The translations under genes were made by a program, and so were the position numbers. The notes under the pieces were generated by a model, which had not been told where the DNA came from, did no database searches, and saw only the letters and a list, made by a program, of their open reading frames with translations. Of a stretch of 64,000 bases of DNA, positions 11,966 through 22,514 are shown piece after piece (position 1 is the first letter of the stretch; each line of letters opens with the position of its first letter). The DNA lies in the NCBI GenBank assembly GCA_014843695.1, contig CM026395.1:46133270-46197269 (forward strand), read 5' to 3'. Origin of the DNA: Archivesica marissinica (taxonomy: Eukaryota; Mollusca; Bivalvia; Venerida; Vesicomyidae).

Positions 11966-12180
11966 CCTATACTATCTGCAGATTCGGAAGACACATGCAC
12001 AAACACAAATGCTAGTATAATACATGCGATCACTGCATACGCGTTTGTGTTCTTTATAATGTTGCCCATTGAAACATAACTCACATACTGAATGTTTGGA
12101 TCAAGATTAGCACGCAAACGTGATCTATTTCATTGAATTGACATTTTGACCAATGAAGGCGAAATATTACAAATTTATTC

Positions 12181-12595
12181 TGCGATTGAATTATACTGGG
12201 ATTCAGCGATTGAATTATCCTGGGATTCCTAGATTGAATTATCCTGGGATTCCTAGATTGAATTATCCTGGGATTCCTAGATTGAATTATCCTGGGATTC
12301 CTAGATTGAATTATCCTGGGATTCCTAGATTGAATTATCCTGGGATTCCGCGATTGAATTATCCTGGGATTCCTAGATTGAATTATCCTGGGATTCCGCG
12401 ATTGAATTATCCTGGGATTTCGCGATTGAATTATCCTGAGATTCCACGATTGAATTATCCTGAGATTCCGCGATTGAATTATCATGGGATTTCGCGATTG
12501 AATTATCCTGAGATTCCGCGATTGAATTATCCTTGAGATTCGCGATTGAATTATCCTGAAAATCCGCGATTGAATTATCATGGAAGTCAGCGTAT
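12181..12595. repeat. 24-bp minisatellite, about 17 copies
   Basis: The unit is GATTGAATTATCCTGGGATT plus CCTA or CCGC, with more diverged units toward the right end (CCTGAGATTC, CCTGAAAATC). The length is a multiple of three, so a plus ORF of IPRLNYPG repeats (12153-12536) and a minus ORF of RNPRIIQS repeats are both open. No signal peptide or flanking coding sequence supports a gene. Confidence 0.95.
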
Positions 12596-12660
12596 ATTAT
12601 AAATTCTAAAAATAGCGCACCGTATGCAAATTAGTATCACCGATCATTTCCGAGTGACTA

Positions 12661-12815
12661 GTCAATGGTGGGGTATTCAAACGCTTGTCAATGGTGGGGT
12701 ATTCAAACGCTTGTCAATGGTGAGGTATTCAAACGCTTGTCAATGGTGGGGTATTCAAACGTTTGTCAATGGTGGGGTATTCAAACGCTTGTCAATGGTG
12801 GGGTATTCAAACGCT
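12661..12815. repeat. 26-bp minisatellite, 6 copies
   Basis: The unit begins GTCAATGGTGGGGTATTCAA and ends ACGCTT. The six copies differ by only two visible substitutions (GGTGAGG, ACGTTT). Confidence 0.95.
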
Positions 12816-12889
12816 GACATGTTGTATATCCACGCGTGTAAGATGATTTTTACCACATTACCAATCCAAATAGCACCCGTTTATGTGTG

Positions 12890-13022
12890 CACATAAAACC
12901 GGTGCTACTCTAAATGTGGCGCTAAGCGTCAGCGCAAATTGTCATGACGTCACTAAGTTGTCATAACGTCAATATCCAAAAAAATAGTTATATTTATGTT
13001 TTAAGCAGCGTTATTATTACGT
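12890..13022. repeat. Dispersed repeat E, left half split by LINE
   Basis: Contains GCGTCAGCGCAAATTGTCAT, TGACGTCACTAAGTTGTCAT and TTATATTTATGTTTTAAGCA, matching 8180-8270 and 16185-16265. It stops at the LINE 3' end, and the repeat appears to continue at 15240-15480. Confidence 0.65.
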
Positions 13023-14999
13023 TTTTAATCATATTTTATTGCTTATTTATATAGAATACAATTACAAATATAAACATGGTAAATATATAAGCAAACTGAT
13101 ACAACTGCAATGCTATGCTTATACTTGCACAGTGCACGAATACAATCTAGAAGCAAATGGATTGGGCAACAAGTTTTACCAGCATTAGCTAGTGCCCTCC
13201 CCAATAAACCAGATTAATGTTAACAAAATGACCGTAGCGATGTGTACTGTAATAACTATATTATTTTAGATGAAAATAAATGATCAGGATTAGAAAGGAC
13301 AAAAAATCAAAATCAAAATAATAAAATAACTAGAGAAGCATTCTGTAACAGCTCTCTGCTTCTGCGCCATACGCACCATACCCCCAGCCAGCCAACCAGA
13401 CCCAACCCCCAACCCCCAAATAGAGAATCGGCTCGGAGAGAACAGCAGATATGTACTTGCATTGTGTTAGTAGATAGTATGACGCTCAAAGCGTTTAGTG
13501 CTTTTGATGACAATTTGGACTTGTTTGAAAATATATTCATTGTCTTCAGATGTTTTATTTTCGAAACCAAACAATAATTTGTGTGTACTTAGGAATAGCT
13601 GACGCCTCTGGATTACAAACAATGGACATCGAAATAAATAGTGTTCTGCATCTTCCGTTTCGTTTAGTACACATGTGCAATTTGAATTGTCGCGTAGATG
13701 ATTGTTAAATAAATCTGAATTCAGGTTGCTACAAGCATTTCTGATACGTGTATGATAGACCTGTTGACATCGGTCGCCGCATTTAAAATAAGACGGTACA
13801 GTTGGTGGTTTATATATTAGTTTAAGTTTCTCTTTAAAAGACGACAACGTATTAATATTACGCAGATCAATATCAAGTTCGTTCCACAGTTTTATTGAGG
13901 ATGGTATTACAGATTTGGAATAAACTTCAGTTCGCCTTGCTAATGTAATCAAGTTTCTATTATTTCTCAAGTTATATGGGTTTGTTAAATCTACAGTATC
14001 TGGGAAGAGATCATTTAAGTAACTTGGTACATTACCATTTTTTTGCTTATACACTAGAATTAATTTCTGCATTTTTCTGCGGTCAGAGAGTGATACCCAG
14101 CCTATTTCGCGTAGAAGTTTGTTGATGGAAACAGATCGTGTTAGTCCCGTAACTATTCTAGCAGCGTCGTAATTGCAGTTTCTCTAACATTTCCTTTTCG
14201 TATAAGGTACAATTGTCCCAAACTATAGATGCATATTCTACGATCGGTCGAAGATAAGAAATGTATACTTGATTTAACGTTTGGCGTTTTAATTTAAATT
14301 TTAGAATTCTCATAGATCCTAAAACTTTGCTGGCAGAAGCTGTAATGTTAGTTATATGGTCGTGCCACGTACCGTTGTCGCTAAGTGTAACTCCAAGATG
14401 CGTGTTTTCAAAGATTAAAATCGGTTGATTTGCATTAACTAAAGATAAGAACAAAACTTCTGTTATGGCTGGATTAAATTGAACTAACCATTGCTTTAAC
14501 CAATCTGATATAATGTTTAGATCGTGATTCAATGTAGCTTCTATTACGTTTATATTGTTTGATGTCACTGCCAAAGAACTATTATCAGCAAATAATCGTG
14601 TGAGACTTAGAAGAGATTCAGCAATGTCATTTACGTAGATTAAAAAGAGAAGAGGTCCTAAAACTGAACCTTGGGGCACCCCAGCATTCAAATGATGTTC
14701 TTTTGAGAATGTTGAACCAACGAAAACCTTCTGATGTCTACCAGTAAGATAACTTGATAACCATTTAAGTATATTGCCGGAAACTCCATATTGACGAATT
14801 TTAAACATAAGACCTTTATGCCATACTCTATCAAATGCCTTACTAATATCGCAAAACACGATGCAAGTTGATTTACGTTCATCAAAAGCTTTGCAAATTT
14901 GGTTGTACATGTCTATTAGTTGAAAAACTGTTGAATGACCTGGCAAAAAACCTGATTGATATTTGTACATTACATTGTTCTCATATAAGAAGTTATATA
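13023..14999 (-). mobile_element. 5'-truncated non-LTR retrotransposon (LINE)
   Basis: The minus-strand element holds part of an RT domain, a C-terminal Cys/His motif and a 3' UTR ending in an A-rich tail (plus strand TTTTTAATCATATTTTATT). It is flanked by the direct repeat ATTACGT at 13016-13022 and 15000-15006, as expected for target-primed insertion. The 5' part, including any endonuclease domain, is absent. I think of a Jockey/CR1-like clade, but the clade is not established. A second 3' UTR fragment lies at 17600-17790. Confidence 0.85.
13467..14999 (-). pseudogene. LINE reverse transcriptase remnant (ORF2 C-terminal part)
   Basis: The RT part runs from about 14999 to 14158. Counting from the methionine at 14970, motif A is FCDISKAFDRVWH near residues 39-51, motif B is AGVPQGSVLGPLLF near 96-109, and motif C reads FADN at 127-130. 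The family normally has F/YADD here, so the second catalytic aspartate is replaced by asparagine. A single-base frameshift near 14150-14157 separates it from the rest (14156-13467). That part ends with the Cys/His motif CTCVLNETEDAEHYLFRC and a natural-looking stop. The N-terminal fingers and endonuclease are lost by 5' truncation. With the lost catalytic residue and the frameshift, I call it a dead copy. Confidence 0.9.
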
Positions 15000-15032
15000 A
15001 TTACGTCGCGACTTATTGGCTATCCCTTTTCA

Positions 15033-15226
15033 TTGGCGTAGCTTTCTATAGGCCTACACTTTCCCCTGAAAAATCGAAAAAATATAAATGCCATATCTGC
15101 AATAAAAATCGGGAGACCAGGATTAAATTATATAGTTACGCTATAAATAGTTTTCCTGGGGACGACCCACGGACCCCCCTCCCGTCTTAAGTTTTACACA
15201 TATATTCCTGCCAAGCTACGCCCCTG
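15033..15226. mobile_element. Possible MITE with GGCGTAGCTT ends
   Basis: GGCGTAGCTT at 15035 is mirrored by AAGCTACGCC at 15213-15222, followed by CCTG. The enclosed ~190 bp is non-coding. The sequence interrupts dispersed repeat E. The inverted repeat is only 10 bp, so this is tentative. Confidence 0.4.
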
Positions 15227-15239
15227 CTTTTTGTATTAT

Positions 15240-15480
15240 TGTTAACATTATGTACCGAATTACCTTTGAAATATGCATACTTTAAAGCTTAATTTACAAA
15301 TAATAAGAAGTGTTCTTTCAACCAATCAGAACCCTTCCAGGTTGTATTACACATGTGTACATAATTATATATAAACTGAATGGTTATTAAATCAATAGTC
15401 ATTTGTTATGGAATTTATTTAACGAGTCTTCTAAAAAGTATTAAACGAGGGACTAATGGTCAATGACGTGAGTTATTCGG
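15240..15480. repeat. Dispersed repeat E, right half split by LINE
   Basis: Shares ATGCATACTTTAAAGCTTAA, CCAATCAGAACCCTTCCAGG and an ACGAG-rich stretch with 8340-8470 and 16430-16500. The CRE part of the same copy lies left of the LINE. Confidence 0.55.
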
Positions 15481-15994
15481 CTGGTTGTAAATTAATGGTA
15501 GGCGCAACAAAAAGTAGTTCAAGTATACTCGTATTAGTTACTTTGCTTACATGATAATCAGCACTTAAATTCATGGAACTATTATAAAACAAACACGTAG
15601 TAAATGTATTCTAAACATAAATATTATTATGTCATGTGTATGAATGGGGCACGAGCGACTCTGACGTCACAACAAGTACAAAATAAATTATTTACCAAGT
15701 TGGTCAAAATTGTGTAACGTTCAAATACCAGCCGTTTGCACAACAGTGATCATGTTTTACATTGGAATTGCTACTGTAGCTGAACATGGTTGCTGAGAGC
15801 AGGATTTATAGTGTTATATTTTCAGTGACACCAGAATTGCGACGCCATGTTGGTTGCTTATTTTGTTTGCAGAGCGTATGCATACATACGGTGCTCATTT
15901 GCATTAGTTATTACATTAGTGCAATACGAAAACTATGCATTGGCGGGGTTATCCGTCTGCACCGCAAATTATGTTATAACAGAAAATATGTGAT
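15481..15994. other. Spacer, no gene seen
   Basis: Contains one TGACGTCAC site near 15662. The short ORF at 15786-15998 has no recognisable domain. Confidence 0.45.
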
Positions 15995-16505
15995 ATGAAT
16001 ACAAGCACAGTTATGTGATAAATATAGGATCTTACATGAGCTGTGCTATCATACAATATTTTATTAAACGAGTTTTGTAATGTTGCTATTAAGCGAGCAT
16101 GTATATCATATTACCGAATAGCGCTCGTTTTAATAATATGTTAATTTGCACATAATAAAGTTGCTACTTTCATTTTGGCGCAAAGCGTCAGCGCAAATTG
16201 TCATAAAGTCACTTAATTGTCATGACGTCACTATACAAAATAACATTATATCTACGTTTAAACAGCGCTATAAATACGTAATTATGCACATAATTTATGT
16301 AATACGTAACGTTGATACTGTCATGGTATGTACCTATCTGTATATATAATGTTTAATTATGTTAATAATACTATGAAATTAACAAATAAAATAAAACAAA
16401 CAGAAAAACATTATATACCAATTAACCTAGAAATATGCATAATTTAAGTCTTACTTACCAATCAGAATCCTTCAAGGTTGTATACATATAAGAATATATG
16501 TGATA
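15995..16505. repeat. Dispersed repeat E, third copy
   Basis: Begins beside a TTATGTGATAAATA end motif. It carries TTTTATTAAACGAGTTTTGT, GCGTCAGCGCAAATTGTCAT, TGTCATGACGTCACTA, ATATGCATAATTTAAGTC and ACCAATCAGAATCCTTCAAG in the same order as the copy at 7990-8480. About 130 bp of extra AT-rich sequence lies in the middle. Confidence 0.65.
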
Positions 16506-17138
16506 GCTGTATAGAGCTTAGAGAGTATACAAGCAACATGTATATATGCATGGGGCGTAGCGTATCTATGCAATGAGAGACATCTCTAATTTTCTATTAC
16601 CTCCCTTGGCAGATAAAGTCCGATTTATTCCAAAATGTGAATAGGTCCTTTTAGTTAGAATCCTTTGTTTTACTGTTGTTCCCTAACCATATGTTGTGGT
16701 ATGATAACTGTGTTAATTAACTGAAAACATTCTTTACAAATCATTACCCATTGCATATACTGTATGAGATATGTCGAGATATAGTACATGTAATTTAAAA
16801 CTCTTAAGAAGCGATTGTGGAATAAAATTATGTTGTGCAAAGGAAACAACGATAAAAACAGAGGAAAACACTTAATAGGACCTAATAGTATCTACTTTTA
16901 GAGAGTATTCAGGGGCAGTAACTGATCGATGTCTCTCATTGACTGCCTATGACTAATTTCAGTAAAGACATATACATATAACAGTGTTTTGTTTGGGCTA
17001 TGTCCTCTACGCCGGTCATCTGGACAGAACAAAATAGGTCAACGTCTAGCAGATCTTAAAAACCACACCCGTTTAATTTTAATCACAATTTAATCACAAT
17101 TATTATAATTGTTCTATTTTTCGTATCCTAACATTGTT
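16506..17138. other. Non-coding stretch, possible 3' UTR of the 17.1-kb exon
   Basis: No ORF of interest. If the exon at 17139-17474 is real, this would hold its minus-strand 3' UTR. A minus-strand AATAAA lies at about 16624-16629. Confidence 0.35.
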
Positions 17139-17474
17139 TCATATTTCTATTGGATCGGGTGGTGGTGCTGGTGGCCACCGTACGGGCCCCGGAGCCTGTG
17201 GATCAGCACACTCATCGCTGCTTATAGAAACATCGTTTGGATCATGTGCTCTTGTACCTATTTCATAGACAGGTGAATGGGAACAACGAACAGAGACGTC
17301 CATATTGCCAGACTCTGATGTCATGCACTGCATACTATTATTTCTTAGTCTACTCTTTCTTAGTCTCAGCATACAGCAGCAGAAGCCAGTAAGTACTACA
17401 GATACTAGTATTGCACAAAGGCAAAGTAAACCTATGCCCCATGTTTCCATAACCGTGTTGTCTAATCGCAAACG
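17139..17474 (-). CDS. Probable terminal exon of a single-pass membrane protein
   Basis: An open frame of about 110 residues with non-repetitive composition, unlike its surroundings. Residues 11-35 form a strong transmembrane helix (starting WGIGLLCLCAILVSVV), ending in a CCCM cluster that could be palmitoylated. A basic stop-transfer segment RLRKSRLR follows, which predicts type I topology. The tail is Ser/Asp-rich and ends in a proline-rich PPAPPPDP stretch before TGA. The frame opens with TTG, and the first ATG is codon 8. Just upstream an in-frame TAG sits in GAATAG, which could be a splice acceptor (exon starting at 17474), so this is probably a last exon. Extracellular exons are not visible nearby. 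No family is recognised. It could also be a chance ORF. Confidence 0.45.
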   Translation of the reverse strand, partial: RLRLDNTVMETWGIGLLCLCAILVSVVLTGFCCCMLRLRKSRLRNNSMQCMTSESGNMDVSVRCSHSPVYEIGTRAHDPNDVSISSDECADPQAPGPVRWPPAPPPDPIEI

Positions 17475-17559
17475 CTATTCAAGATAACAACTGGACCTGG
17501 TACCGTACATGTACGGCATATATCACCACATTACATGTGTTCATGGCCTAGTTATCCCT

Positions 17560-17790
17560 CGTTGTACAATGCGGCGGATGAACAGTGTTTCGATACTCTC
17601 TTTGGTGTCTGAAAAAATAGATAATAAATAAATATTGTTCTTTTATATATTTGATTAATTATTATTGCTGTATACGATTTAATCTGTGGAAAAAGCAAAT
17701 GGGTTGGACTACAAGTTATGACAACATTATTTACAGCCCTCCCCATGCTCTTATATATATACGACAATATATTGAGGGAGTCGTTGTCAC
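17560..17790 (-). mobile_element. LINE 3' UTR fragment
   Basis: Shares with the LINE at 13023-14999 the plus-strand phrases GCAAATGG(A/G)TTGG, ACAAGTT, AGCCCTCCCC or GTGCCCTCCCC, and an AT-rich tail with AAATAAATATTG. There is no coding sequence. This is likely a very short 5'-truncated insertion of the same or a sister family. Confidence 0.6.
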
Positions 17791-17829
17791 CAGTTGTAGA
17801 TATCGGTTTATTTCTTAGAAACAAACACA

Positions 17830-18276
17830 TTATCCCTTAAGTTTGTGTTCGGCTTCGACCGACCCTATTACTTTGGCCCCGATCCTAATACTGTGTTCTT
17901 CTTTTCGTAAAATACTTGATCTAGTTTCTCGTTTTTTCACTTAATTAAATTGAAACTCCGTGTATAACAAACGTTTGATTGTAAAATCATGCGAATAAAA
18001 GCATGTCTACTGTTCTTGGTATAAACGTAAAAGAATGTATATTTCTAAAACAAGAAGCATTTAATAATGGACTATTATGCATCCAAATAGAAAAACCCGC
18101 TTATCTCCGATAACAATTATTCAAGCTTTTAGTTGAAATATGCAAAACATACGTATTTAATTTTCTGAAAATGGCCCTAGATAAAGTGCTAGGGGCAAAT
18201 CGTAGTACAATTGGTAAACGAGCGGTTTTATTATAATTTGGGTATGCCGAATTCGATGCAGGTGTTTACCAAGCCG
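17830..18276. other. Spacer, no gene seen
   Basis: AT-rich unique sequence left of the inverted-repeat element. No features recognised. Confidence 0.45.
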
Positions 18277-18280
18277 AAAT

Positions 18281-18325
18281 ATGTGTCATTGACCTTCAAA
18301 ATGTCAATTCAAAATGGAGACCATT
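18281..18325 (+). repeat. Left inverted repeat of the 18.3-22.3 kb element
   Basis: About 45 bp, roughly 85% complementary to 22208-22256 by eye. Contains TTGACCTT and ATTCAAAATGG. Confidence 0.6.
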
Positions 18326-18469
18326 TTTTACATATATTTTAATAGCAAAAAAAACAATAACAGTCCTGTACTTACTATATCTTGTTCACATTGGTACAGA
18401 TATGTAGTTGTTCAATAATTTAGTTCCCACATATATTGTATAATCTTTTAAGTTTGTAATTTCAACCTC

Positions 18470-18510
18470 AAAGGTCAAGGTCAAGGCCAACAGCGAAATT
18501 GAAGGTCAAA
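18470..18510 (+). repeat. AGGTCA half-site cluster upstream of the transposase-like gene
   Basis: CAAAGGTCAAGGTCAAGGCC followed shortly by GAAGGTCA. AGGTCA is the nuclear-receptor half-site. Regulatory use is not shown. Similar TGACCTTGACC words occur in the inverted repeats and near the second copy at 48100-48300. Confidence 0.35.
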
Positions 18511-18539
18511 TGATGACGATTGCAATAATGTTGAAGTTA

Positions 18540-21500
18540 ATCGCAGTAAAGTACTGAGTGTAGCTCAAAATCTAGTGTATGGTGTGCATGGGGGTAAGAA
18601 ATGGACTCCAAAACACATCGGCCTGGGTAGTACATTACATCAGGCAACTCGCTCGAAACACCTGGTGCAATTATTTCATAATGCAGGTCATTGCCTGAGC
18701 TACAATCAGGTTTTACAGGTTGATACGACACTTGCAGAAAGCACTCAAGTCCCTCGATCATGATACTGGTGCTGTGATCCCTACTAACCTTACCAGTTCA
18801 TTCACTACACAGTTGACAATATAGACATTCTTGATGAGACGCTCGATGGTAAAAACACATTTCATGCCACTCAGTTGGCATCCTGGCAACGCGGAGAGTC
18901 GAATGATATAACACTTCAAATCCTAGATACATCATCAGTTCATGTACTGAATGTTCCTAATATCCTACAGGAACTACATCCAGTGAAAATAAACACGTCT
19001 TTGAGCGAGCCTGGTTGACGACACCTGTTCACCATTTGTGGTTTGATACATCAACAGAAGATGAGGAGTGTGTCAAGAAAGCAAAAGCAACCGATCTAGC
19101 TTTCTATGTTCACCATCAGGTGCAAACGCATACAGCTGGGTGGAAATGTTCAATCAGTCAAGTTCGTCAAATGACCCGGAGCAGAGTTGGATATTTACCG
19201 ATCATTCTAGCCCCAGCCCATGAACTTGATACCTTGAACATGGTTGTGAAAAGATGTTTGTCTATATCATCACATTTTGGACAAAAGTACACTGTCATTA
19301 CAGTTGATCAGGCACTTTACTGTAGGCTCATGGAATTGAAGTGGACAGTTCCCGAATACCAGCATAAACTTATCCCACGTCTTGGAGGACTTCACATATA
19401 TCCATGAATTTTCTGAAAGTCATAGGTGACCATATGGATGGCTCTGGTTTAGCATATGTTTGTGTAGAGAGTGGATTGCTAGCGTACAACAAGGGCATGC
19501 GAGCTCATAAACTGACGGTACAAGCATTGTGGCGTCTTGTAATACCCGATATGCTCTCCTATACAGAAAATGTCGATCAACAATGTCATGAACAGATATT
19601 ACAATTAGAGAAAGATGAACAGCACATCATTCAGTTGATTGAAATTCTAACAACCAATCCATTTGAGAGAGTAATGAGACTACATCCAAACAGAATCCAG
19701 TAAAGTCAACTTTGCCTTTTGGTGGACATACATGGAGTTAGTGTCAATCCTTCTGATATTTATACGAGCATTACGTGATGGTTTATGGGACTTGTATCTA
19801 ACATCATTCATTCATTATGATGTTGCCATACTTCATGAGATACGATCACATGCATTATGCTAGACGGGGTCCAGTTTACCTAGCAGAAATGCACCAGCTC
19901 CCTGAATCAAAAGTGAATTCATGATGGGCAACTTTGTTGTAAAACGTTCCCCTACACGTTTCAATCAGGTTGATCCAGATCAAGCTCAGGAATGGTTAAA
20001 CGGCACAGGCAAACGAGGTGGTGGAATATTAGGCATTACACAATCAACAACAACAACAGCTCTCTCCAGATGGACACTATCGTACAACTTGAGGTCCCAA
20101 ATTGCATCAGACACATATGCAATGTATAACCTATTCCCAGGTAGCATACATCTTCCCGAGAGTGGAACATCAAGACAAACCGTGACAGAGATGATGACAA
20201 TTCTGTGCTTACGACATTCCAGAGATGCTCCTGACTCAAACAAAGAATCAGTGCAGAACATAGCCACTAAAGAGTTGGCAACCGCTGAAATTCAAAGTTC
20301 ACTTATTGGAATAATACAGAATATGGAAGAAAGAAGTCACTAAATTTGTAGAAGAGCGATTAGCTGTCAATAAGGGGAATTTAATTCCAGAAGTTGGGAT
20401 CCATGCTTCGCTACGAAAACAGAATGCTGCAACATTTGCGAACCTATATTCCTTCAGGAAACCTGGCAAAGATAAAGACAAACATACGATATTGAAGGTA
20501 GACAGGAGTGTTCTTCACCGAATGATCACAGCATATGAAGCAGGCCGACAAATTGACCTACATTCCATCATGATGCATGAATTGATGCGAGTACCAGTAT
20601 CCTTAGCTGAAATGAATGGCTCTCTTCGTACTGGAAACAAGTGTATCTTTGGGGACATGTGTCCTGAAACTGTTGATTTGTAAGGTCCAGCAGCTTGTCT
20701 ATTCATCGGGGAAACCAGTCGTTGCCAATACATTTGGAGATCTTGCGGACACATTTGTAAAGTGTGTCATACAAATGGGGGCCAGATATGAGCGTATTGA
20801 TATAGTGTTTGACAGATACAGGGAATTCTCCATCAAAGCCAGTACAAGAACTCGACGCTCCAAGACTGCTAAACCCATCAGACGTCTCATTGAAGCCCGG
20901 TGTGTCCCTCTTCCTAAGAATAGGACTTGTATGGCTCTACCTGAGAATAAAGCAGACTTGGCACAGGCGCCACATGGCAAGGATATTGTTGCTTCTGGAG
21001 GGTTCTCTGGTGAAATGGAAGCAAAGTGGTCATTAGGAACAACAGTAACTACGCTGAAGTCATCCCATGAAGAGGCTGGTACGAGATTAATCCTGCATGC
21101 TGTGCAAGCTCCATATACAACCATAGTGATTTCCTCAAGAGACACGGACGTTCTTCTTCTCCTAGTTTCACACTTCCAGCAGATTCAGTGTCAAAACTTA
21201 TGGCTCGTGACAGGTACAGCTAAGAAAAGAAGATACATTCCAATAAAATATGTATGTGACAAGTTGTCCAAAGACGTTGTAACAGCATTGCTGCCATTTC
21301 ACGCCTTGACTGGATGTGATACGACATCATTCATCTCCAACCATACCAAACAGTCAACATGGAACGTATTTATGCAGCATGGTACAATGCTAAATGACTT
21401 AGGATTGGGGGAACTCAATGAACACACTATGGTGGCCGCAGAGGCATTTATGTGCAGGCTGTACAACATAAAACAAACTGATTGCGTTAATGAAGCACGT

Positions 21501-21796
21501 GTTTTCCAGTTATCCAAAAATGGAAAACCAGAAGCAATGTGTCCAACACAAGATGCGCTGCGCTTCCATCTAATGAGGGACATTACCAAAGCATGATATG
21601 GCGACATGCTCAGTGCAGTGTGCCAGTTCTACCGGATCCCGTGATTATGGGATGGAAACAGATGGAACATGGTCTTCAGTCCATTCTGATGTCATTAAGT
21701 CCCATTTCAGCCGGTTGCACAGAGATGATATATTGTTCATGTAAGCAGCATTGCAGAACCTTTCATTGTAAATGCCGGAAAGCTGTGTGTTTGTAA
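18540..21796 (+). pseudogene. Decayed transposase-like protein with nuclease-like motifs and Cys-rich tail
   Basis: Coding similarity runs through several frames. 18540-18764: WTPKHIGLGSTLHQATRSK region. 18800-18910: TVDNIDILDETLDGKNTFHA. 19015-19703: contains ITVDQALYC and RLGGLHI/MNFLKVIGDHMDGSGL, with a frameshift near 19400. 19704-19920: in-frame stops. 19921-20683: FNQVDPDQAQEWLNG region, with frameshifts near 20330 and 20680. 20684-21596: FGDLADTF, FDRYREFSIKA, then acidic motifs SSHEEAGTR (21060), SSRDTDVL (about 21135) and ALTGCDTTSF (about 21300). After a frameshift near 21577 comes a tail with seven cysteines (21715-21795). As I know the family, HEEAGTR is usually HEEADTR, so an acidic residue seems lost. 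The motif pattern suggests a metal-dependent PIN/XPG-like nuclease. The DN-D and DQ motifs may belong to a DDE transposase. Both are inference. The copy is inactive. Confidence 0.75.
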
Positions 21797-22207
21797 ACAG
21801 AGTGAAGATCCATGTATGAACATTTTGTAATGGCCAAAAACACATAAATAGAGATTGCATATAACAGCACATACAAGGTACACATAGTATGCTTTAGAGT
21901 TGCCATACATTTAAATGTGTTGAATAATACATTAGAGTAACCTACTAGTAAAGGATAGCAAGAAATATGAACGTTGGGCATGTATGTTCTACCGAGAACG
22001 GTACATACAGATTTAACTATATATTGACCATTTTTATCGCTAATATCAGTGTTAACCTTGACCTTAAAGCATATGAGGGGCAACATGTTTATGTCTATAT
22101 GCTGTATAGTATTGATTACAGTAAATTAGATGTATTGCAAGTAATTATGCACCCACATACAAATAGATATTAGGTTACAGTAATTATTGTTGTGGTTATT
22201 AAGCATT
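21797..22207. other. 3' non-coding part of the element
   Basis: AT-rich, with AACCTTGACCTTAAAG near 22055. No gene recognised before the right inverted repeat. Confidence 0.5.
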
Positions 22208-22256
22208 TTAATGGTCGCCATTTTGAATTGACCTTTTCAAGGTCAAGGACACATGT
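22208..22256 (-). repeat. Right inverted repeat of the 18.3-22.3 kb element
   Basis: Complement of 18281-18325. Plus strand reads GGTCGCCATTTTGAATTGAC, then CTTTTCAAGGTCAAGGACAC. Confidence 0.6.
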
Positions 22257-22514
22257 AAAATGATTGATATGTTTTAAGCTAATAAATGACAAATATAAAT
22301 ATTCATTGCGCGTGCTATAGGTATTCCCTGTTTTCTCATTTGCGGGGCGGATACATTTGATGACTATTAATTCAAGTTTCACGTTTTATTAAGCAAATCG
22401 GCAAACATTTTAACATTTTACCTTTGGCCATTGACATAATATATAGAAAAATAGCAAAGACAAAATACAAATAATAATAGGATTGTACAATTTAAGCATA
22501 CGTATATCTTGTTA

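Larger units (their letters stand above)
18277..22256 (+). mobile_element. TIR-flanked element with transposase-like/nuclease-like gene (Academ-like?)
   Basis: Imperfect inverted repeats bound the region. The left one (18281-18325) contains ATGTGTCATTGACCTT and GTCAATTCAAAATGGAGACC. The right one (22208-22256), read in reverse, contains ATGTGTCCTTGACCTT and GTCAATTCAAAATGGCGACC. Between them lies one decayed coding region on the plus strand. I cannot define a target-site duplication with confidence. From memory, Academ DNA transposons encode an XPG-like nuclease with their transposase, which would fit, but no search was run. Confidence 0.6.

Noticed and set aside
12081..12581. IPRLNYPG / RNPRIIQS repeat proteins as secreted or structural proteins
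   Set aside because: No signal peptide or flanking non-repeat coding sequence, and both strands are open because of the 24-bp period.
17305..17487. Plus-strand 60-codon ORF
   Set aside because: It is the shadow of the better-supported minus-strand membrane-protein frame.
20616..20683. Methionine start at 20616 as the true start of a 326-residue gene
   Set aside because: The first ~23 residues are out of frame with the family. The homology in that frame begins only after a frameshift near 20680, so it is part of a longer broken gene.
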